NCBI GenBank assembly: GCA_019113845.1
Contig: DXGQ01000042.1
Location: forward strand, 164,162-228,161
Source of the DNA: Candidatus Anaerobutyricum avicola
Lineage (GTDB): Bacteria; Bacillota; Clostridia; Lachnospirales; Lachnospiraceae
Direction: 5' to 3'
Length of the DNA stretch: 64,000 nucleotides
Below the pieces are notes generated by a model. It was not told where the DNA came from. It saw nothing but the letters and a program-made list of their open reading frames with translations, and searched no databases. The translations under genes were made by a program, and so were the position numbers. Of this stretch, positions 9,347-18,866 are shown in pieces. Position 1 is the stretch's first letter, and each line of letters starts with the position of its first letter.

Positions 9347-10069
9347 ATGGAAGAAAGGACAATCGCAGTTGTACTGGCTGCCGGCAAGGGCAGCCGGATG
9401 CATATGGATATACAGAAACAGTATGCAGAGCTTCTGGGACGCCCGGTCATCGCGCACACGCTGGAGGCTTTTGAAAAAAGTGAAGTGGATGCGGTCATTC
9501 TCGTGGTGGGGGAAGGAGAGATCTCTTTTGCCAGAGAAGAGATCGTGAACCGCTGCGGATTTCAAAAAGTGGCGCGCATTGTCACAGGCGGAAAAGAACG
9601 GTATGAATCCGTGTATCGGGGCCTGTGCGCTGAGGACGGGGCGGATTACGTGCTCATTCATGACGGCGCCCGGGCATTTATCACACCGGAGCTGATCGCA
9701 CAGTGTATCCGGGATGTGAAACGCTATGACGCCTGCGTCATGGCTGTTCCGGTAAAAGACACGATCAAGATCGTGGATGAGGAACAATACGCGGTATCGA
9801 CACCGGACCGGAGCGTGATGTGGCAGATGCAGACACCGCAGTGTTTCCGCCTGCCGGAGATTCGGGAGGCCTACCGGAAAATGCTGGAAAGCGGGGAGAA
9901 AACGATGACGGATGATGCTATGGTTATGGAAAAGTATGGAAACCGCCGGGTGAAAATGAGCATGGGAAGTTATGAAAATATCAAGCTGACCACACCGGGG
10001 GACTTTATACTGGGAGAGGCTATCCTGAAAAACATGGGAAAAACAGAAAAGAAGAAACAGGAGCGGTGA
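9347..10069 (+). CDS. ispD: 2-C-methyl-D-erythritol 4-phosphate cytidylyltransferase
   Basis: IspD transfers CMP to methylerythritol 4-phosphate in the non-mevalonate isoprenoid pathway. The nucleotide-binding motif LAAGKGSRM is at the N terminus, with the later VLIHDGARAF and AVPVKDTIKIV motifs typical of the family. At 240 aa it is normal length. Its end lies two bases before the preferred clpX start. It appears co-transcribed with tsaD, 66 bp upstream. Confidence 0.93.
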   Translation: MEERTIAVVLAAGKGSRMHMDIQKQYAELLGRPVIAHTLEAFEKSEVDAVILVVGEGEISFAREEIVNRCGFQKVARIVTGGKERYESVYRGLCAEDGADYVLIHDGARAFITPELIAQCIRDVKRYDACVMAVPVKDTIKIVDEEQYAVSTPDRSVMWQMQTPQCFRLPEIREAYRKMLESGEKTMTDDAMVMEKYGNRRVKMSMGSYENIKLTTPGDFILGEAILKNMGKTEKKKQER

Positions 10070-10071
10070 GA

Positions 10072-11625
10072 ATGAAAAAAGAAGAATGGAAATACATGTC
10101 AGAGGAAAAAGACGAAGAGTTTCCGGTGCAGGACGAGATTGATGAAGTGGATGCGGATGAGGTAGAAGAGGACGACGTGGAAGAGGACGAAGACGATGAC
10201 AGCACTGCGCTGGCTGAATCGGACGAAGACGAAGATACAAAGAAAAAAATGGATTACTGCTGTATGTGTCACCGGACCGAGAGTCAGGGAGCGAAGCTTT
10301 TACGGATGCCAAACAATATAAGCATCTGTACCGACTGTATGCAGAAGTCCTTTGACAGTTTCAGTTCCGGCTTTGGCGGAAATAACGGAATTCAGTTTCT
10401 CGATTTATCCAACATGGATATCAACAGTATCCGCAACATGAATCTGGGAGACCTGCTGACCGGAAATATGACGGCGCAGAAAGTAAAACCGAAAAAGGCG
10501 AAGAAGAAAAAGAAAAAAGAAAAGGCGCCGAAGGAACCACTTTCCATCAAAAATATCCCGGCGCCGCACCAGATCAAGGCAAAGCTGGATGAGTATGTGA
10601 TCGGGCAGGATTATGCCAAAAAAGTCATGTCGGTTGCCGTCTACAATCACTATAAGAGAGTGATCACCAACACCATGGACGAGATCGAGATCGACAAGTC
10701 CAACATGCTCATGATCGGGCCGACCGGTTCCGGAAAAACATATCTGGTGCGGACGCTTGCCAGACTCTTAAATGTGCCGCTGGCGATCTGTGACGCCACC
10801 TCCCTGACGGAGGCCGGCTACATCGGCGACGATGTGGAGAGCGTGCTGTCCAAGCTGCTTGCCAACGCCGGCAACGATGTGGAGCGGGCGGAGACCGGTA
10901 TCATCTTTATTGATGAGATCGATAAGATCGCCAAGAAGAAGAACACGACCAGCCGTGATGTGAGCGGGGAATCCGTGCAGCAGTCTTTATTGAAACTGCT
11001 GGAAGGCAGCGAGGTGGAAGTCCCGGTCGGAGCCAGCTCCAAGAACGCCATGGTGCCGATGACGACCATGAACACGAGAAATATCCTCTTCATCTGCGGA
11101 GGCGCTTTCCCGGATCTGGATCTCATCATCAAAGAGCGGCTCAACAAGCAGGCGTCGATCGGTTTTGCGGCAGATCTGAAAGACAAATATGACACAGAGG
11201 AAGATATCCTGCAGTATGTGACGATGGAGGATCTGCGCAAATTTGGCATGATACCGGAATTTATCGGACGTCTGCCGGTAGTTTTTACCTTAAAACCATT
11301 GACAAAAGAGATGTTGGTCGCTATTCTGAAAGAACCAAAGAATGCCATCTTAAAACAGTACCAGAAGCTGCTGGCGCTGGATGAGGTGGATCTGCAGTTT
11401 GAGGATGGAGCGCTCGAGGCCATTGCCGAGAAGGCGATGGAAAAAGATACGGGGGCGAGAGCGCTTCGCGCGATCATCGAAAAATTCATGCTGGATATCA
11501 TGTACGAGATTCCAAAAGATGATAATATCGGAAGAGTCATCATCACAGAGGATTATATCCGAAACAACGGACTGCCGATCATTGAGATGCGGCAGTACCT
11601 GCAGCTGCAGCAGAAAAACGAGTGA
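10072..11625 (+). CDS. clpX: Clp protease ATPase subunit ClpX with acidic N-terminal extension
   Basis: ClpX unfolds substrates and feeds them to ClpP. The C4 zinc-binding domain (CCMCHRT ... CTDCMQK), Walker A GPTGSGKTYLV, Walker B IFIDEIDKI and a ClpP-docking IGF loop (ASIGFAADL) are all present. Two features are unusual. About 55 residues rich in Asp and Glu precede the zinc domain, and the linker to the AAA+ module contains a long Lys-rich tract (KPKKAKKKKKKEKAPKEP). The product is about 517 aa against roughly 420 for typical ClpX. ATG 10072 is preferred because AGGAG lies seven bases upstream; a GTG at 10066 would overlap ispD but is too close to that site. Confidence 0.85.
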   Translation: MKKEEWKYMSEEKDEEFPVQDEIDEVDADEVEEDDVEEDEDDDSTALAESDEDEDTKKKMDYCCMCHRTESQGAKLLRMPNNISICTDCMQKSFDSFSSGFGGNNGIQFLDLSNMDINSIRNMNLGDLLTGNMTAQKVKPKKAKKKKKKEKAPKEPLSIKNIPAPHQIKAKLDEYVIGQDYAKKVMSVAVYNHYKRVITNTMDEIEIDKSNMLMIGPTGSGKTYLVRTLARLLNVPLAICDATSLTEAGYIGDDVESVLSKLLANAGNDVERAETGIIFIDEIDKIAKKKNTTSRDVSGESVQQSLLKLLEGSEVEVPVGASSKNAMVPMTTMNTRNILFICGGAFPDLDLIIKERLNKQASIGFAADLKDKYDTEEDILQYVTMEDLRKFGMIPEFIGRLPVVFTLKPLTKEMLVAILKEPKNAILKQYQKLLALDEVDLQFEDGALEAIAEKAMEKDTGARALRAIIEKFMLDIMYEIPKDDNIGRVIITEDYIRNNGLPIIEMRQYLQLQQKNE

Positions 11626-11753
11626 AGCGGCAGCTGACGGGCCGAAGGTGGTTTTCTTCCGTAGAAAATAAGATCCATACACTGCTGCCTCAGGTCACAC
11701 CGCCGGTAGCAGTACGTATATAGAGAAGGAAATGTATAGAAAGGGGTAACTAT

Positions 11754-13715
11754 ATGCAGCATCTGAACTTTAAGTATCTGGAGAGTCTGGCGACGCAGTA
11801 TCCGAGTATCGCCAGGGCGTCCTCGGAGATCATCAATCTCCAGGCTATTCTGAATCTTCCCAAGGAGACGGAGCATTTTGTCTCCGACGTTCACGGAGAG
11901 TATGAGCAGTTTTTACATATTTTAAGAAATGGTTCGGGGGCGATCCGCAACAAGATCGAGGATGTATTTGGCAACACATTGAGCGCCCGGGATAAAAAAA
12001 GCCTGGCGGCGCTCATTTATTATCCGGAGCAGAAAGTCGAGAAAATGAAGATGGAACTGTCCGGCGAGGATCTGATGGACTGGTACAAGGTTTCGCTGAA
12101 CCGGCTCATTGGCGTCTGCAAGGAAAGTTCGGCAAAATATACCCGGTCCAAGCTGCGGAAAAGCTTTCCGCCGGATTTTGCCTACATTCTGGAGGAACTG
12201 CTGAGCGAGAACAACCGGGTGGTTCAGAAGGAACAGTACTATAACGAGATCTTTGATACCATCATCCGGATCAACCGCGCCAAAGAGTTTATCGTCGCCA
12301 TCTCGCAGACGATACAGCGGCTTGTCGTCACAAGACTCCATGTCATCGGCGATATTTTTGACAGAGGACCGGGCCCGCATATCATCATGGATCATCTGAT
12401 GAAGTTGGAGCATGTGGACTTCCAGTGGGGCAATCACGATATGGTCTGGATGGGCGCGGCTTCCGGGCATGAGGCGTGCATCGCCAATGTCATCCGGCTT
12501 TCCGCCCGCTACAATAATCTGGATGTGCTGGAGGACGGCTACGGCATCAATCTGATCCCGCTGGTAAGCTTTGCCATAGAGACTTACGCCGACGACCCGT
12601 GCGACTGCTTTGGCGTGCATGCGGAGGATCACCATGATCCGAAAGAGGTGGAACTCAATAAAAAAATGCACAAAGCCATCGCCATCATCCAGTTTAAGCT
12701 GGAAGGGCAGGTCATCAAGAAACGTCCGGAATTTAACATGGACAACCGGCTGCTTCTGGATAAGATCGACTATGAGAAAGGGACAATCACCATCGACGGG
12801 AAGACGTATGAACTTCTCGACAGTTCCTTCCCGACGATCGACCCGGCAGATCCGTATCGTCTCTCCCCGGAGGAGGAAAATGTCATGCGCCGTCTGTGCC
12901 TGAATTTCCGCAACTGCGATAAATTACAGGAGCATGTTCGTTTCCTGTTTAATAAGGGAAGCATGTATCTGCGCTATAATTCCAATCTGCTTTATCACGG
13001 ATGCGTCCCTCTGGACGAGAACGGATATTTCCGTAAAGTGAAACTGGGAAGCAGAGAATACGCAGGAAAAGAACTCTACGATGTTCTTGAATATTACGCC
13101 AGAAAAGGTTACTATGAGCAGGATAATGAGGAAGAGCATGAATATGGCAAGGATATCATGTGGTACATCTGGTCCAATGAGAATTCTCCGGTGTATGGCA
13201 AGGAAAAAATGGCGACCTTTGAGCGGTATTTCATTGACGACAAGGCCATTCAGGAAGAGAAAAAGGACTATTATTATAAACTGATCGAAAAAGAGGAAGT
13301 GGCAAACCGTATACTGGAAGAGTTCGGGATGGATACAGAACATTCCCACATCATCAACGGACATATGCCGGTTAAGACGGTGCAGGGAGAATCCCCGGTC
13401 AAATGCGGCGGAAAGGTCATGATCATTGACGGCGGCTTTTCCAGAGCTTACCGGCGTACCACGGGAATTGCGGGTTACACGCTCATCTATAACTCCTATG
13501 GGCTGCGTCTCGTCTCCCACAATACATTTACTTCCACGGAAGACGTCATCGAAAATGAGATTGACGTCCATTCTGACACTGTGATCACGGAGCTGTCCAG
13601 CCATCGCCAGCAGGTAAAAGATACGGAGGCGGGCAGAAAAATTCAGGAAAAGATCCATGATCTGGAACAGCTGCTTCACGCTTACCGCTCCGGACAGATC
13701 CTCGAGAAGGCGTGA
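11754..13715 (+). CDS. fbp: Fructose-1,6-bisphosphatase, class III (Firmicute type)
   Basis: Hydrolyses fructose 1,6-bisphosphate in gluconeogenesis. The 653-aa length and sequence match the large clostridial/bacillar class III enzymes, which have a calcineurin-like metallophosphatase core: FVSDVHGEYEQF, GDIFDRGPG and WGNHDMVWMG carry the metal ligands, and HIINGHMPVK and DGGFSR lie near the C terminus. An AAGGGG site lies upstream of the ATG. No promoter was obvious in the 128-bp gap after clpX. Confidence 0.95.
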   Translation: MQHLNFKYLESLATQYPSIARASSEIINLQAILNLPKETEHFVSDVHGEYEQFLHILRNGSGAIRNKIEDVFGNTLSARDKKSLAALIYYPEQKVEKMKMELSGEDLMDWYKVSLNRLIGVCKESSAKYTRSKLRKSFPPDFAYILEELLSENNRVVQKEQYYNEIFDTIIRINRAKEFIVAISQTIQRLVVTRLHVIGDIFDRGPGPHIIMDHLMKLEHVDFQWGNHDMVWMGAASGHEACIANVIRLSARYNNLDVLEDGYGINLIPLVSFAIETYADDPCDCFGVHAEDHHDPKEVELNKKMHKAIAIIQFKLEGQVIKKRPEFNMDNRLLLDKIDYEKGTITIDGKTYELLDSSFPTIDPADPYRLSPEEENVMRRLCLNFRNCDKLQEHVRFLFNKGSMYLRYNSNLLYHGCVPLDENGYFRKVKLGSREYAGKELYDVLEYYARKGYYEQDNEEEHEYGKDIMWYIWSNENSPVYGKEKMATFERYFIDDKAIQEEKKDYYYKLIEKEEVANRILEEFGMDTEHSHIINGHMPVKTVQGESPVKCGGKVMIIDGGFSRAYRRTTGIAGYTLIYNSYGLRLVSHNTFTSTEDVIENEIDVHSDTVITELSSHRQQVKDTEAGRKIQEKIHDLEQLLHAYRSGQILEKA

Positions 13716-13902
13716 CCGGCAGGGCATACGTTGGTATTCTCATCCGGGTATGACAGCGCCGCAGATTATTTACCGTGTCAGGAATAGAATGTTTTCATGG
13801 GACATACCCTTTATAAAGAACAGATCGCGGACAGACCTTCGCATAGAAAGAAAGGAGTCCGCCGGCGCCGGACGGGCGCCCGGGAGTAAGGAGGATGTCT
13901 TT

Positions 13903-15432
13903 ATGAAAATGCATATACCTGCGGGGTGGCCGGCTCCGGTACCCGGAAGCGGTCGGGAAGAGAGGGCTGATCGCGGAAGATCCGCAGCTGTCGGGCAAAG
14001 CGGGACGGACGAGAGCCATTCTCCGGGAGGACTGGAACTGGAATACGAGACCAGTGCTGCGAGAGGTCTCACAGAGACGGAAGCAGACCGCCGGCTGGCA
14101 GAAAACAGGCGGGAATACCTCACAAGAGAGAAAAAGCGGACAGGGCTTCAAAGCATAAAGCAGGAATGCCTGGATCCGCTTTTCTTTTTTCTTCTGTTTC
14201 TGTCCGTTCTTTTGCTCCTCGCCGGAGGAAATGGGTGGCAGATCACGCTGTTTGGCGGCTGTCTTGTCTTTTTGCTGAAAATCAGGCAGGCGATGCGAAA
14301 TTATACATATCTGCGGGAGACAGAGAAACTTCTTCTCCCAAGGATACAGGTTCTCCGGGACGGAGTTTACCGCTATATCGATGTGCGGGAAATTGTAGTC
14401 GGAGATGTTCTCCGCCTGAAAAAAGGACAGAAAGTGCCGGTGTCCGTGTACAGCCTGGGAAAGCCGGAAATCTTTTATGAAAAAGGAAGCATTTTTACCG
14501 GAGAATCCGGCAGAGCGGTGGCGGTGGGCGCACCGGTATCGGTGACACCGAAAAAAAGAACTCTGTTGTCACATTTGCTGCCCGCATCCCGGACATTGCC
14601 GCTTCGTGCCCGGGAAATGCTGTTTCAAAAAGGCGTGCTCTCCACGGAGAGCGCTCTTCTGCCGGAAAAGATTTCCGGATTTTCCCGAGAAAAAAAGAGA
14701 GAACGAACCGGGAAACAAGAGCTGCTCCCGGAACATCCGGTCGTCATCGTGGATGCGGAATATTTTCCATCGGCTTTTTGGCCGCAGCGATTGCAGAAGT
14801 TATCAGAATGGCTCAGAAAAGCCGGCATTCCGCTCGTTTTTTTTACGGATAAAAGCCGAAAAGACGCCTGGGAGATTTTGAGACAGTTTCATCTGGCAGA
14901 AGAAGAGCGGGATATCGTCGATGAAGAACAGTTTCAATGTTACCGGGAAGAGGACTACAGGCGGCAGCGAAAAAGTATCCGCGCCTATGCGGGTCTGAAC
15001 CGGGAAGAAAAACAGGCTGTCGTAGAAGCGTGGAGACAGGAATGTCCGTGCGTCTGTCTGCTCCCGGATCAGAACTGGAAGCTGCCGGACGCCTGGCAGG
15101 AACGCCCGGACGCCTCTGCTTTCGTCATCACTCTGGCCCCTCTTCACCATTCGACCATGCAGCGGGACTACTATTTGAAAGGACAGTGGAGCGAAGGCAT
15201 CCTGCATCTCCTGCGGGGAGCCGCCCTCTGGAATACATTTCAGCGTGTCACAGAAACTGTGCAGGAAAAAGCGCTGGCAGTTCTCTGCGTCTTAAACGCC
15301 GCCATGCTGCTGGGCGGGATCATAGCCCAGAGACCGGAAACCTTCACGGGGATGTCCCTTCTTTCCGCAACTCTCTGCGGCGGTCTGGCGCTCTGGAAAG
15401 AACTCTGGTGGCAGTGGCTGCGCCGGAAATGA
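13903..15432 (+). CDS. P-type-ATPase-like protein lacking the phosphorylation motif
   Basis: From ATG 13903 (AGGAGG eight bases upstream) the product is 509 aa. Regions resemble a P-type cation ATPase in order: a cation-ATPase N-terminal domain (about 45-90, LTETEADRRLAENR), two membrane helices, an actuator domain with an intact TGES (199-202), a P-domain-like tail (LRKAGIPLVFFTDKS, then YAGLNREEKQAVVEAW) and two C-terminal helices. The DKTGT phosphorylation motif and nucleotide-binding domain are missing. The position of the usual TGDGxNDxPALK reads LLPDQNWKLPDAW. It therefore cannot run the normal catalytic cycle. The frame is long and intact, so it is either a pseudoenzyme or a slowly decaying gene. 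It follows fbp. Confidence 0.7.
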   Translation: MKMHIPAGWPAPVPGSGREERADRGRSAAVGQSGTDESHSPGGLELEYETSAARGLTETEADRRLAENRREYLTREKKRTGLQSIKQECLDPLFFFLLFLSVLLLLAGGNGWQITLFGGCLVFLLKIRQAMRNYTYLRETEKLLLPRIQVLRDGVYRYIDVREIVVGDVLRLKKGQKVPVSVYSLGKPEIFYEKGSIFTGESGRAVAVGAPVSVTPKKRTLLSHLLPASRTLPLRAREMLFQKGVLSTESALLPEKISGFSREKKRERTGKQELLPEHPVVIVDAEYFPSAFWPQRLQKLSEWLRKAGIPLVFFTDKSRKDAWEILRQFHLAEEERDIVDEEQFQCYREEDYRRQRKSIRAYAGLNREEKQAVVEAWRQECPCVCLLPDQNWKLPDAWQERPDASAFVITLAPLHHSTMQRDYYLKGQWSEGILHLLRGAALWNTFQRVTETVQEKALAVLCVLNAAMLLGGIIAQRPETFTGMSLLSATLCGGLALWKELWWQWLRRK

Positions 15433-15439
15433 AATCTGT

Positions 15440-15682
15440 GAAGAGGTAGAAGGCTTTTGTCAGAGTAAACGATACCGTTCGTTTTCATACAGGTCTGCCC
15501 GACTCGGCCCTCACTCGTACATCCGATGTTTTTTGAACAGCAGGAAGAGATCATAAGTATTTCCAGGACTGCTCCCTGCTTTTCCCCGGTCTGAGCAATG
15601 TCCTCGCTCACAGCTCGCGGTCAGAGTCTGTATGAAATCAGAACGGTATCTGTGTACTGAAAAACTGCTGTTCTACCTCTTC
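15440..15682 (-). ncRNA. Structured non-coding RNA, copy 1 (minus strand)
   Basis: Read on the minus strand, this begins with GAAGAGGTAGAA and ends with its exact complement. The closing stem continues for roughly 50 positions with few interruptions (ATACCGTTC / GAACGGTAT; CATACAG / CTGTATG). Enclosed are two blocks shared with copy 2: block A at 15597-15622 (GACCGCGAGCTGTGA, then GAGGAxATT) and block B at 15497-15528 (CATCxGAT, then GAGGGxCGAGxCGGGC). GCAGGGAGC and CCTGCTG form an inner stem as in copy 2. No coding frame fits. Size and complexity recall large clostridial ncRNAs such as the raiA motif, but I cannot confirm a family. Confidence 0.75.
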
Positions 15683-15690
15683 AAATTCTG

Positions 15691-15719
15691 AAAATATTTT
15701 GGATGGAGTTTTCAAACAA
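15691..15719 (-). promoter_or_regulatory. Possible promoter for ncRNA copy 1 in the divergent gap
   Basis: On the minus strand TTGTTT and TATTTT are separated by 17 bases, which would place the start about at 15683, matching the first base of the closing stem. The same AT-rich 70-bp gap must also drive copy 2 rightwards, where a weaker match (TTGGAT, then TGATAT) is seen. Confidence 0.35.
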
Positions 15720-15751
15720 GATGATATGATTAGAAATTTTTCCATTACACA

Positions 15752-16008
15752 GAGGACGTTTTTCGGACCGTGGACAGGATTCGACCGCGAGCTGTGACGG
15801 AGGATATTACATAGACTTTATCATAAGCAGGGAGCGAAAAAAGGAAGGCGAAGGCTGTGTGCTTGCACAAAAAGCCGACGTCTTTCCTTTTTTCGGAAGG
15901 CGTCAGCCGGGAACCGCGATAAGCGGTTCCTCCCTGCTGCTTCTATAACCATCTGATATCCGACGGAGGGTCGAGCCGGGCGAATCCTGTCTGCGGTCTC
16001 ACGTCCTC
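15752..16008 (+). ncRNA. Structured non-coding RNA, copy 2 (plus strand)
   Basis: The ends pair as GAGGACGT...GACCG..GACAGGATTCG with CGAATCCTGTC..CGGTCT..ACGTCCTC, a closing stem of about 28 bp. Its sequence is unrelated to that of copy 1, yet is equally complementary. Block A is at 15783-15808 and block B at 15950-15981, nearly identical to copy 1. GCAGGGA (15827) pairs with TCCCTGC (15931). The region between holds two extra hairpins absent or shorter in copy 1, including GGAACCGC-GATAA-GCGGTTCC. No convincing open frame covers it. The RNA would be read toward the aconitase gene but ends before that gene's own promoter. Confidence 0.75.
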
Positions 16009-16067
16009 GTCTGTACCGTCAAAAAAGCTGTTTCATAGCTGTAAATTTTTATTTTGCAGGAAGATTC

Positions 16068-16096
16068 TTGTCAACTTGCAAGTATGATGATAAAAT
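16068..16096 (+). promoter_or_regulatory. Sigma-A promoter for aconitase gene
   Basis: TTGTCA and TAAAAT with a 17-base spacer. The predicted start is near 16103, giving a leader of about 110 bases before the ATG at 16214. Confidence 0.75.
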
Positions 16097-16213
16097 AAGA
16101 GCGATATTTTGTTGCGGGGGCAATGAAAACGAGTAAATAAGGCAACAATTTTGCCTTGCAATATACATTTTGCGGATTTTCACAGAAAATCGCAGAAATA
16201 GGAGGACAGAACA

Positions 16214-18502
16214 ATGATAGAATTATTACAACACGGCGCCTATCTCGTGCACGGCACAGAGATTGTCGAGGACACTCCGGAGGCGGCCGGCGCGCTTGCA
16301 CAGATGCTTGGAGAGGCGCCGTCCAAAGAGGAGGCTGCCAGAGGAACGATCGCCTATGGCATCCTGCAGGCACACAATACATCCGACAACATGGACAAGC
16401 TGAAGATTCGCTTTGACAAACTGACGTCCCATGATATTACATACGTGGGTATCATTCAGACAGCCAGAGCGTCAGGACTGGAAAAGTTCCCGATGCCGTA
16501 CGTGCTGACGAACTGCCACAACAGCCTCTGTGCGGTAGGCGGTACCATCAATGAGGATGACCATATGTTCGGACTGACCTGCGCCAAGAGATACGGTGGC
16601 ATCTACGTTCCGCCGCATCAGGCGGTCATTCATCAGTATGCCAGAGAGATGCTGGCGTGCGGAGGCGCGATGATCCTCGGTTCCGATTCTCACACCCGTT
16701 ACGGCGCACTTGGTACCATGGCCATGGGCGAGGGTGGACCGGAACTGGTAAAACAGCTCTTAAATCAGACTTATGATATTAATATGCCGGGCGTTGTCGG
16801 CGTTTATATGACAGGAGAACCGATTCCGGGCGTAGGTCCGCAGGACGTGGCGCTCGCCATCATCGGCGCAGTATTTAAAAATGGTTATGTTAATAACAAG
16901 GTCATGGAATTCGTGGGTCCTGGAGTGGCTTCCCTGAGTGCTGATTTCCGTATTGGCGTGGATGTCATGACCACGGAGACGACCTGTCTTTCCTCCATCT
17001 GGAGAACCGATGAGACCATTCGTGAATTTTACGAGATCCATGAGCGGGAACAGGATTATAAAGAACTGAATCCGGCCGACGTGGCATATTATGACGGTAT
17101 GATCAAGATCGATCTTGGCGCTGTCCACCCGATGATCGCCATGCCGTTCCACCCGAGCAATACCTATACGATCGAGGAAATGAACGCCAACCTGATGGAT
17201 ATTCTGGATGACTGCGAGAAGAAAGCGCTTGTCAGTCTGGACGGACAGGTTGACTTTACATTGAAAGATAAAGTACATGATGGCAAGCTGTACGTGGAAC
17301 AGGGTATCATCGCAGGTTGTGCCGGCGGTGGTTTTGAGAATCTCTGCGCGGCAGCGGACATTTTGAAAGGACGCTCCATCGGACCGGATGAGTTCTCCCT
17401 GAGCGTTTACCCGGCCAGCACACCGATCTTCATGGAGCTGGTGAAAAATGGTGCGGTAGCGGATCTGATGGAGGCAGGCGCCATCGTGAAGACCGCTTTC
17501 TGCGGCCCTTGCTTCGGCGCCGGAGATACCCCGTCCAATAACAGTTTAAGTATCCGTCATTCCACGAGAAACTTCCCGAACCGGGAAGGTTCCAAGCTCC
17601 AGAACGGTCAGATCGCTTCTGTGGCGCTGATGGACGCCCGTTCCATTGCGGCAACGGCAGCCAACAAAGGTTTCCTGACGCCGGCCACGGACCTCGATGT
17701 GGAGATCAAAGGAAGGAAATATTTCTTCGACAGCAGCATTTACAAGAACCGCGTCTTTGACAGCAAGGGCGTGGCAGACCCGACCGTGGAGATCAAAATG
17801 GGACCGAACATCAAAGACTGGCCGGCCATGAGCCCGCTGCCGGAACATCTGATCCTCAAAGTTGTCTCCGAGATTCATGACCCGGTAACGACGACCGACG
17901 AGCTGATCCCATCCGGCGAGACTTCTTCCTATCGTTCCAATCCGCTGGGACTGGCAGAGTTCACCCTCTCCAGAAAAGACCCGGCTTATGTGGGACGGGC
18001 AAAGGAAGTGCAGAAAGCGCAGAAAGCCATTGAGGCGGGCCAGGATCCGACAGAAGCGCTCCCTGAGCTTTCCGCAGTCCTTGAGACCATTCACACAGAG
18101 TTTGCCGATGTCAATGCGAACAATATGGGCGTCGGCAGCACGATCTTCGCTGTGAAGCCGGGCGACGGTTCTGCCAGAGAACAGGCAGCATCCTGTCAGA
18201 AGGTGCTTGGCGGCTGGGCGAATATCGCCAACGAGTATGCGACCAAGCGGTACCGTTCCAACCTCATTAACTGGGGCATGCTTCCGTTTATCATTGACGG
18301 TGAGGATCTTCCGTTTGCCAACGGAGACTACATTTTCGTGCCGGATGTCCGCAAGGCAGTGGAAGAGAAAGCAACGCAGTTTACCGTATATCAGGTAAAA
18401 GACGGCGCTCTTCATGCATTTACTCTCAACATGGGCGAACTCACCGATGATGAGAGAGAGATCATCCTGAAAGGATGTCTCATCAATTACAACCGGAGAT
18501 AA
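16214..18502 (+). CDS. Aconitate hydratase / aconitase-family hydratase
   Basis: A 762-residue member of the aconitase superfamily, which interconverts citrate and isocitrate through a [4Fe-4S] cluster. The three cluster cysteines are visible: Cys369 (IAGCAGGG) and Cys430/Cys433 (FCGPCFG). The substrate-loop motifs [10 protein letters not shown] and RNFPNREG are also present. Length and layout recall the divergent YbhJ-like hydratases more than classic AcnA, so substrate is inferred. An NADP isocitrate dehydrogenase lies elsewhere in the window (45540), consistent with a short oxidative branch to 2-oxoglutarate. GGAGG precedes the ATG; own promoter and terminator. Confidence 0.85.
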   Translation: MIELLQHGAYLVHGTEIVEDTPEAAGALAQMLGEAPSKEEAARGTIAYGILQAHNTSDNMDKLKIRFDKLTSHDITYVGIIQTARASGLEKFPMPYVLTNCHNSLCAVGGTINEDDHMFGLTCAKRYGGIYVPPHQAVIHQYAREMLACGGAMILGSDSHTRYGALGTMAMGEGGPELVKQLLNQTYDINMPGVVGVYMTGEPIPGVGPQDVALAIIGAVFKNGYVNNKVMEFVGPGVASLSADFRIGVDVMTTETTCLSSIWRTDETIREFYEIHEREQDYKELNPADVAYYDGMIKIDLGAVHPMIAMPFHPSNTYTIEEMNANLMDILDDCEKKALVSLDGQVDFTLKDKVHDGKLYVEQGIIAGCAGGGFENLCAAADILKGRSIGPDEFSLSVYPASTPIFMELVKNGAVADLMEAGAIVKTAFCGPCFGAGDTPSNNSLSIRHSTRNFPNREGSKLQNGQIASVALMDARSIAATAANKGFLTPATDLDVEIKGRKYFFDSSIYKNRVFDSKGVADPTVEIKMGPNIKDWPAMSPLPEHLILKVVSEIHDPVTTTDELIPSGETSSYRSNPLGLAEFTLSRKDPAYVGRAKEVQKAQKAIEAGQDPTEALPELSAVLETIHTEFADVNANNMGVGSTIFAVKPGDGSAREQAASCQKVLGGWANIANEYATKRYRSNLINWGMLPFIIDGEDLPFANGDYIFVPDVRKAVEEKATQFTVYQVKDGALHAFTLNMGELTDDEREIILKGCLINYNRR

Positions 18503-18586
18503 GCTGGAGATATATCCGAAATGTAGTGCAGGTTGCGTAAGATTACGCCTGACAAAGACAGCTATATAAAGAAAAGTATTACGAAA

Positions 18587-18634
18587 ACAGCAGGAATATC
18601 CCATAAAATGTGGGAAGGCTTCCTGCTGTTTTTT
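18587..18634 (+). terminator. Rho-independent terminator after the aconitase gene
   Basis: AACAGCAGGAA pairs with TTCCTGCTGTT, followed by TTTTG. The loop contains a further short CCCA/TGGG stem. Confidence 0.85.
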
Positions 18635-18761
18635 GTTCTTGTGAACCATTTACAGGAAACATTATTTTTATGAAATAAAAAACATTCCGTGAGAAAATGG
18701 CGCTGTGGCGGATTGGAAAATAAAATTAGAAAATGAAATTTTCAGACAATTGAAACTATAG

Positions 18762-18791
18762 TTGACAATCCGGCAAATTATGTTATATCAT
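18762..18791 (+). promoter_or_regulatory. Promoter of ilvBN; contents of the 18503-18866 gap
   Basis: TTGACA at 18762-18767 is followed by TATCAT (18-base spacer) or TATATC (16-base spacer). The remaining gap between the aconitase gene and ilvB holds the terminator above and AT-rich sequence. I saw no T-box or leader peptide attenuator for branched-chain amino acids. Confidence 0.65.
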
Positions 18792-18866
18792 AAATACATT
18801 ACGCACCTTTTTTTGAAAGAAAGGGAGAGAGATTTTTCAAAAAATAAAATAAAAGGAGTGGGAACG

